From the NCBI GenBank assembly GCA_021769865.1, contig JAETSB010000007.1, forward strand, positions 62,001 to 126,000: a stretch of 64,000 bases of DNA, read 5' to 3'. Made by a program: the position numbers and the translations under genes. The notes beneath the pieces are model-generated. The model saw only the letters and a list, made by a program, of their open reading frames with translations, did not search any database and was not told the DNA's origin. Positions 59,247-64,000 of this stretch are shown in pieces (position 1 is the first letter of the stretch; each line of letters opens with the position of its first letter). Origin of the DNA: Oscillospiraceae bacterium. GTDB taxonomy: Bacteria; Bacillota; Clostridia; Oscillospirales; Oscillospiraceae.

Positions 59247-61970
59247 TCAGTTCGCAGTGCCCCAGAGGTCGTCGAACAGCCCTCCGCCGCCGCTGGGGTC
59301 CGCAGCTCCCGGCTCCTCCGGCTCGGCGGGGGGCGCCGGGTCCGGCTCCGGCGTGGGCTCCGGCGTCGGCGTCGTGGGCTTGGGAGAGGGCCCGTAGCCC
59401 TCATGGCTCTCGCCGGGACCGGGGACATAAGGCTCGCCCGGCGTGGTAGTGGTCCCGCCGCCCGGATCACTGGGATTCAGGGGATCCTCCGGATTTACCG
59501 GAGGCAGTCCGTTGTGAGCGGGACAGCCGCCGATGGGATTCGTCTCCGATACCTCGGTGAGCTTCTCCAGGGTGCTGATGAGATAGGCGTCGTCCTCCGC
59601 CTTGACGCTGGGGCCGTAGTCCTCCCGGACGTAGTCCAGATAGGCCCGCTCCTCCACCACCTCCAGGGGACAGGACTCCGTCGCCAGGCAGTGGCCCTCA
59701 GTGCAGTAGGAGACCATCTTGTGCATGGTGCACACCTCCTCCTCCGAGGGCCCGGTGCCCGCCGCCACGGTGAAGGTGGCGATCCGGCCTCCCCGGGGGT
59801 CCGCCTCACAGGCCTCGGTGGGCCGCATGCCGCTGTCCAGGCAGACCCGGATGGTGGTCAGCCCTGTGGCGGGCTTGTTGTCAAAATCCTTGTCCGGCAG
59901 GTCGTCGTGGAGGGGCTTCATGACCTTCTTCCACATGGTGATGGCCGGATTGTTTCCCTCCTCGCCCCGGTAGGAAATGACCTCCGGGTCCTCATAGCCT
60001 GTCCACACCGCCGCCACATAGTAGGGCGTGAAGCCCACGAAGTAGCGGTCCTTGTTATCGTTGGTGGTTCCGGTCTTTCCCGCGATGTGCATCCCATTGA
60101 ACCGGGCCTGGCTTCCCGTTCCGGCGGCCACGGCGTTCTTCAGCATATCCGTCATCAGGTAGGCCGTGGTGTCCTTCATGGCCACGTGGCTCTCGCCCTC
60201 GTTCTCCAGCACCGTCACCTCCTGGCCGGTGGCGCTGTCCACCCTGGTCACCCGGACGTAGGTCCGGGGCTCGTTGTAAATGCCGTTATTGACGAAGCAG
60301 GCGTAGGCCGCCGCCATCTCCACGGTGCTCAGGCCATAGCTCAGGCCGCCCATCGCCAGGGGGCTCAGCGCCATGTCCGCCGGAACCAGGCTCAATCGCA
60401 GGTTCTCCACGGCGAAGCGGTACGCCTCCTCGATGCCCACAGACTGGAGGGCCTGGACGGCGATGGTGTTGATAGACCGCTGGATGCCGTAACGGACCGT
60501 ACACCGGCCCGTGTAGCCGACGCCCGAGTTCTTGGGCCAGGGGCTGCCGTTGAGCTCCTGGACCGGGTAGTTGTCAAAGATGGTGCCCTGGGTGATGACC
60601 CCCGCGTCCAGGGCGGGAGCGTAGGCCGTCAGGGGCTTCATGGAGGAGCCCACCTGCCGCTTGCCCGTGGCGCAGTTCCACACCAGGTTGCCCTCCTTGT
60701 TCCCCACCTTGCCCACCATGGCCACGATGTTCCCGGTATATGGATCGAGGATGGTGATGGCGGACTGGAGCTGCTGGCCGTTGCGGGAGGTCACGTCCAG
60801 ATTGCTCCGGTCCTCGTAGACGGACTCGGCCAGGGTCTGGATGTCCGGGTCCAGGGTGGTGTAGATGTGGTAGCCGCTGTTGTACAGCAGGGTCTCGGCC
60901 TCCTCCCGGGAGATGCCCTGGGCCTCCGACAAATCGGCGGTCACATCCCGGATCACCTCGTCCACGAACCAGGAGTTCAGCTCCACGCCGCCCGTGGCCT
61001 TCTCCACGATCTCCTCGGCGGAGGTGGACCCGTCGGCGAATTGCAGCACCTCCGCCTTGGCGGCCTCGGCCTGGGCCTTGGTGATATAGGGGAGGCCCGT
61101 CTGGGGATTGATGACGTCCTCATTTGCCATTCGGTCCAGGATCGTCTCCTGGCGCTCCTTGTTCTTCTCCCGGGGGGTGACCTTGCTGCCGTCCTCCCGG
61201 GTGTACGTGACGTCGTACAGGGGCCCGTAGATGGAGGGGTTGTTGGTGATGGCGATGAGGCACGCGCTCTCCGCCAGGTCCAGGTCCTTGGCGTCCTTGC
61301 CGAAGTAGAACTGGGCCGCCGTCTGGACGCCGTAGCAGCCCTGTCCCAAATAGATGTCGTTCAGGTACTGCTCCAGGATAAATTCCTTGGTGTAATTCTT
61401 CTCAAACTCCAGTGCCCGGAAGATCTCCCGGACCTTCCGGTTCACGTAGGGCTTGTTGTCGTGGGTCATATTCTTCAGCACCTGCTGGGTCAGGGTGGAC
61501 CCGCCGTAGCTGCCGTCCCCGGTAATCAGCTCCTTCACCGCGCCCAGGGTCCTCCGCCAGTCCACACCCTCGTGCTGGAAGAACCGGTGGTCCTCAATGG
61601 CCACGGCGGCCTGCCAGAGGTAGGGGGACATGTCCTTAAACTCCACCAGGATGCGGTTCTCCGCGCCATGAACGCTCTGGAATTCCTTCCACGCCCCCGT
61701 CTCCTTGTCCTGGTAGTAGATAAAGGAGCTGAGCTTCATGGTGTAGTCCTCCGCCCGCACCGCCACATTGGGGGTCACCACCGTGTCGATATACTCCTTA
61801 AAAAAGTGCAGGCCGATCAGCGCCGTGCAGACGCCCACGATCAGGACCGTCCACAGCGTGATAAAGATCCACTTCACCACGCCCAGGGCGATCCCCAGCG
61901 GGGTGGACCTTCTGCGCTTCCTGCGCCGCTGAGGCGGCTGCGGCTGTTCTCTTCTTCCGTGCTGCTCCAA
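59247..61970 (-). CDS. Class A penicillin-binding protein (PBP1A type)
   Basis: A 907-residue bifunctional peptidoglycan synthase. Short basic cytosolic tail, membrane helix (about 25-55), GT51 glycosyltransferase with EDHRFFQHEGVD and GGSTLTQQVLKN, then transpeptidase with SxxK in GSSMKPL, SxN in RSINT and KTG in AGKTGTT. The last 80 residues are a Pro/Glu/Thr-rich tail (repeats of TPEP and PGE type). The start is TTG at 61970, exactly 9 nt after AAAGGAGGT; the ATG at 62000 would lie in front of that site. Confidence 0.94.
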   Translation of the reverse strand: MEQHGRREQPQPPQRRRKRRRSTPLGIALGVVKWIFITLWTVLIVGVCTALIGLHFFKEYIDTVVTPNVAVRAEDYTMKLSSFIYYQDKETGAWKEFQSVHGAENRILVEFKDMSPYLWQAAVAIEDHRFFQHEGVDWRRTLGAVKELITGDGSYGGSTLTQQVLKNMTHDNKPYVNRKVREIFRALEFEKNYTKEFILEQYLNDIYLGQGCYGVQTAAQFYFGKDAKDLDLAESACLIAITNNPSIYGPLYDVTYTREDGSKVTPREKNKERQETILDRMANEDVINPQTGLPYITKAQAEAAKAEVLQFADGSTSAEEIVEKATGGVELNSWFVDEVIRDVTADLSEAQGISREEAETLLYNSGYHIYTTLDPDIQTLAESVYEDRSNLDVTSRNGQQLQSAITILDPYTGNIVAMVGKVGNKEGNLVWNCATGKRQVGSSMKPLTAYAPALDAGVITQGTIFDNYPVQELNGSPWPKNSGVGYTGRCTVRYGIQRSINTIAVQALQSVGIEEAYRFAVENLRLSLVPADMALSPLAMGGLSYGLSTVEMAAAYACFVNNGIYNEPRTYVRVTRVDSATGQEVTVLENEGESHVAMKDTTAYLMTDMLKNAVAAGTGSQARFNGMHIAGKTGTTNDNKDRYFVGFTPYYVAAVWTGYEDPEVISYRGEEGNNPAITMWKKVMKPLHDDLPDKDFDNKPATGLTTIRVCLDSGMRPTEACEADPRGGRIATFTVAAGTGPSEEEVCTMHKMVSYCTEGHCLATESCPLEVVEERAYLDYVREDYGPSVKAEDDAYLISTLEKLTEVSETNPIGGCPAHNGLPPVNPEDPLNPSDPGGGTTTTPGEPYVPGPGESHEGYGPSPKPTTPTPEPTPEPDPAPPAEPEEPGAADPSGGGGLFDDLWGTAN

Positions 61971-62084
61971 AGTAACGAATACCTCCTTTGCCGGGGCCAT
62001 CGCCGCCGCCCGTCCCAGGGGCGGCGAACGTCAAATCCAGTCTCTGTCAGGGCTTCCAAAAATTGCAGAAGCTCCTTATTCCCT

Positions 62085-62113
62085 ATTGTATCATCCCCTG
62101 TCAATATTGAAAA
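62085..62113 (-). promoter_or_regulatory. Promoter of the penicillin-binding-protein gene
   Basis: Minus strand: -35 TTTTCA (62108-62113), 17-nt spacer, -10 TACAAT (62085-62090). Confidence 0.6.
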
Positions 62114-62223
62114 TGTCGGATTTCGCCGAAAAAAAGTTTCCGCATTACATGGATTTATGGATTTTGGGCAGACTAACTCCCGTCGGTGCTGTCAACTTTC
62201 CGTCTTTTTCACGAATTCTTCTC

Positions 62224-62252
62224 TTGCAATTGCCGGCGTTTCCGTGTAAAAT
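62224..62252 (+). promoter_or_regulatory. Promoter of the DUF1292 gene
   Basis: -35 TTGCAA (62224-62229), 17-nt spacer, -10 TAAAAT (62247-62252). Confidence 0.75.
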
Positions 62253-62281
62253 ACAGTTGAGCTCACAAAAGGAGGCCCTGT

Positions 62282-62563
62282 ATGAGTGAAGATTTCGGTC
62301 CCACCTTCCTGACCGTCACCGACGAAGAGGGGAAGGAGCTGGTCCTGGAATTTATGGACGCCCTGGAATACAACGGACAGCTCTACCAGGCGTTCTTCCC
62401 CGCCGAGACCGAGGGGGAGGACGACGACCCGGACGCCGGGCTGGTGATCCTGAAGGTCCTCCACGAGGACGGCGAGGACATCCTCTCCACCCTGGACTCC
62501 GACGAGGAGCTGGAGGCGGTGTACGAGCGCTTCATGGAGTCCCTGTTCGACGGCGAGGAATGA
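62282..62563 (+). CDS. DUF1292 (YrzB-like) protein
   Basis: A 93-residue acidic cytosolic protein: TFLTVTDEEGKELVLEFMDA, LYQAFFPAE and VILKVLHEDGEDILSTLD match the DUF1292 pattern found widely in Firmicutes. Function is unknown. AAAGGAGG precedes the ATG. Often encoded near conserved house-keeping genes; here it is followed at once by 6S RNA. Confidence 0.88.
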   Translation: MSEDFGPTFLTVTDEEGKELVLEFMDALEYNGQLYQAFFPAETEGEDDDPDAGLVILKVLHEDGEDILSTLDSDEELEAVYERFMESLFDGEE

Positions 62564-62583
62564 CCCCATAACCACATACGAAA

Positions 62584-62782
62584 AGTACCCTGCGGGGTGC
62601 GTGATAGATCTTTTTTTAACCCACATTTCGTTATAAGGGACGCTGGATCAGCCCGTGGTTCGCAGGCCTCCCGGCTGCCGTTCGCGGCTGGAAGTTGGAA
62701 GCGGTAAAGCGCGCTGGAGGCGACCCACCTGTCCTTGAAGGTGCAGGTTATAACGGGGTCTACACGGCTCTCGCGGGGTACT
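62584..62782 (+). ncRNA. ssrS: 6S RNA
   Basis: About 199 nt of non-coding sequence folds end-to-end as one rod. The closing stem is AGTACCCTGCG (62584-62594) with CGCGGGGTACT (62772-62782), 11 bp, then GTG(A)TAGA with TCTACAC. A large bubble follows, with TTTTTTTAACCCACA on one side. CGTTATAA pairs with TTATAACG, and GCCTCC with GGAGGC, below a branched tip. This shape, which mimics an open promoter that binds sigma-A polymerase, and the motif CACCTGTCCTTGAAGGTGCAGG fit Firmicute 6S RNA. No covariance search was possible. Confidence 0.8.
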
Positions 62783-62945
62783 ATTATGCCCTGGAGCCCC
62801 TCTTCTCCCCGGCTTTCAGGAAATTTTCAGCCGGGCGGGTTATAATTGTGTTGCTATTAGAGTGTTATTTTAGCGGACCGGCCTTGGGATTTGATGAAAA
62901 AACCGTGAATTCTGGCGTTTTCTTTCCCGGAAGGGGATTTTATGC

Positions 62946-62974
62946 TTGCACTTTGGCCCGCATTCCGCTATAAT
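62946..62974 (+). promoter_or_regulatory. Promoter of the foldase gene
   Basis: -35 TTGCAC (62946-62951), 17-nt spacer, -10 TATAAT (62969-62974). Confidence 0.82.
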
Positions 62975-63050
62975 AGGCAAGTGCGTAAAATCCAGCCGCC
63001 GCTGTGCGGGCAAAAAATGTAACTGAAAACTTGAGAGGACTGAAACACAA

Positions 63051-64000
63051 ATGAGCGCATCGAGAGAAAAGCAAAACCGTCAGGCCGCCGCCGGTCAGGC
63101 CGACCCCAAGACCGCCCGGGCGGCGCAGCAGCGCAAGGAGGAGAAGCGGACCAATCTTCTCTACGGCGTCATCGCCGCCGCCGTCCTGATCGCGGTGGTC
63201 GTCTCCTTTATCTGGCGCAGCGACTTCATCCCCAAGATGACCACTGCCGCCACCATCGACGGGGAGAAGTACACCGCCGCCGAGGTGGAGTACTACTACC
63301 AGACGGCTTACCGCAATTTCCTGAACCAGTACTCCTACTTCACCAGCTACCTGGGACTGAACACCAGCGGCACCCTGCGAAGCCAGGCCATCAGCTCCAC
63401 GGCTGCCGAGATGCTGGGCATTGAGCTGCCCGAGGCGGACGCCGCCGACGCGGAGGCCAACGCGGATTCCCTTGCCCCCGCCGGCATGACCTGGCACGAC
63501 TACTTTTTGGACCAGGCCCTGGACAACATGAGCGTCATCCAGGCCGCTTTGAAGGCCGCCGACGCAGAGGGCTTCCAGTACCCCGCCGGAGTCCAGGTCG
63601 AATATGACGACAACATGGAAGCCCTGAAGTCCGTGGCCGCGGCCAGCGGCATCTCCGTCAGCCAGTACCTCAAGGGCAACTTCGGCGCGGGCGTGACGGA
63701 GAAGGTCTACGGCGAGCAGCTGATGCGGGTCCTCCGCTACAGCGCCTACGCCAACGCCTATCAGGACGGCCTGACCTACTCCGACAGTGAGCTGGAGGAG
63801 GCTTACGACGCAAACCGGAACACCTATGATCTTGTGTCCTACGAGGTCGTCTCCTTCTCCGGCGCGGCGGAAAGCACCACCGACGCCGACGGCAACACGG
63901 TGGAACCCACCGAAGAGGAGTCCACCGCGGCCCTGGAGGCCGCCAGCGAAAAGGCCAACGCCGTCGTCGACGGCTTCAAGGCCGGCGGAAACCTGGAGGA
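63051..64000 (+). CDS. Membrane-anchored SurA/PrsA-like foldase, N-terminal part (runs off the right edge)
   Basis: Open from the ATG at 63051 (GAGAGGAC upstream) to the window end, 316 codons. A charged cytosolic tail (SASREKQNRQAAAGQADPKT) is followed by one membrane helix (TNLLYGVIAAAVLIAVVVSF, about 35-55). An outer helical domain follows, with IDGEKYTAAEVEYYYQTAYR, the start pattern of SurA/PrsA N-domains. A peptidyl-prolyl isomerase (PpiC) domain is expected but lies outside the window. Probably helps fold exported proteins. Confidence 0.72.
   Translation, partial: MSASREKQNRQAAAGQADPKTARAAQQRKEEKRTNLLYGVIAAAVLIAVVVSFIWRSDFIPKMTTAATIDGEKYTAAEVEYYYQTAYRNFLNQYSYFTSYLGLNTSGTLRSQAISSTAAEMLGIELPEADAADAEANADSLAPAGMTWHDYFLDQALDNMSVIQAALKAADAEGFQYPAGVQVEYDDNMEALKSVAAASGISVSQYLKGNFGAGVTEKVYGEQLMRVLRYSAYANAYQDGLTYSDSELEEAYDANRNTYDLVSYEVVSFSGAAESTTDADGNTVEPTEEESTAALEAASEKANAVVDGFKAGGNLE

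Noticed and set aside
59220-62249. 1009-codon plus-strand frame opposite the penicillin-binding protein
   Set aside because: Antisense shadow; low-complexity Leu/Val/Gly/His sequence, and all PBP motifs are on the minus strand.
62695-62973. 92-codon plus-strand frame after the DUF1292 gene
   Set aside because: It lies over the 3' half of the 6S RNA and the next promoter, has no ribosome site and an atypical composition.

Overview
The window is GC-rich chromosomal DNA from an anaerobic, spore-forming, low-redox Firmicute, most likely a gut Oscillospiraceae/Clostridia member of the Flavonifractor–Lawsonibacter–Dysosmobacter type. This is inferred from gene content, not from a search: an Rnf complex, oxygen-sensitive class III ribonucleotide reductase, the sporulation genes spmAB and a SpoVB-like flippase, an AbrB-type regulator, and Firmicute-style 6S RNA, THF riboswitch and RAT antiterminator elements. 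Most coding strands are GC-rich. The AT-rich islands coincide with promoters, and many of these show near-consensus sigma-A boxes with 16-18 bp spacers.

Layout. 0-9.5 kb (all minus): 5' part of dprA, a TrmH-type rRNA methyltransferase, folT-folC under a THF riboswitch, the six-gene rnfCDGEAB operon, and an Asp/Glu-racemase-like gene. 9.6-16.5 kb (plus): SpoVB-like flippase, a KdpDE-like two-component pair, nrdDG behind a pair of NrdR boxes, and an XRE regulator. 16.5-24 kb (mostly minus): a solute-binding lipoprotein with a chemoreceptor, a LytTR regulator with a GHKL kinase and a coiled-coil protein of unknown role, spmAB, and an AbrB-like gene (plus). 24.2-33.3 kb (minus): a complete histidine operon, hisZG-hisD-hisC-hisB-hisH-X-hisA-hisF-Y-hisIE-hisK. 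Here hisZ and hisG are fused, X is a small flavoprotein and Y a Cys-rich protein. 33.4-33.5 kb: a cluster of four intergenic hairpins. 33.5-38 kb (minus): fumC, then a DUF4358-MBOAT-DHHW surface acylation cassette. 38-44 kb: threonine aldolase (plus), KtrAB potassium uptake and a C11 (clostripain-like) protease (minus). 44-53.7 kb: an alpha-galactoside locus with two AraC regulators, a GH36 alpha-galactosidase, an ABC importer with its own MsmK ATPase, and a DUF624 membrane protein. 53.7-59.2 kb (plus): a bPH protein, azlCD, and a glucose-type PTS gene with its antiterminator, each preceded by a RAT/terminator. 59.2-64 kb: a class A penicillin-binding protein (minus), a DUF1292 protein, 6S RNA, and the start of a membrane-anchored foldase (plus).

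The genes form several physiological units. Rnf couples ferredoxin/NAD redox to an ion gradient. FolT/FolC capture folate under feedback from tetrahydrofolate. The histidine operon covers every step from PRPP to histidine. The sugar genes form two separately controlled routes, ABC plus GH36 and PTS. KtrAB supplies potassium, and the window has no kdpFABC beside the KdpDE-like pair. I saw no tRNA, rRNA, CRISPR array, insertion sequence or prophage. Database searches could not be run. Functional names rest on recognised motifs and operon context.
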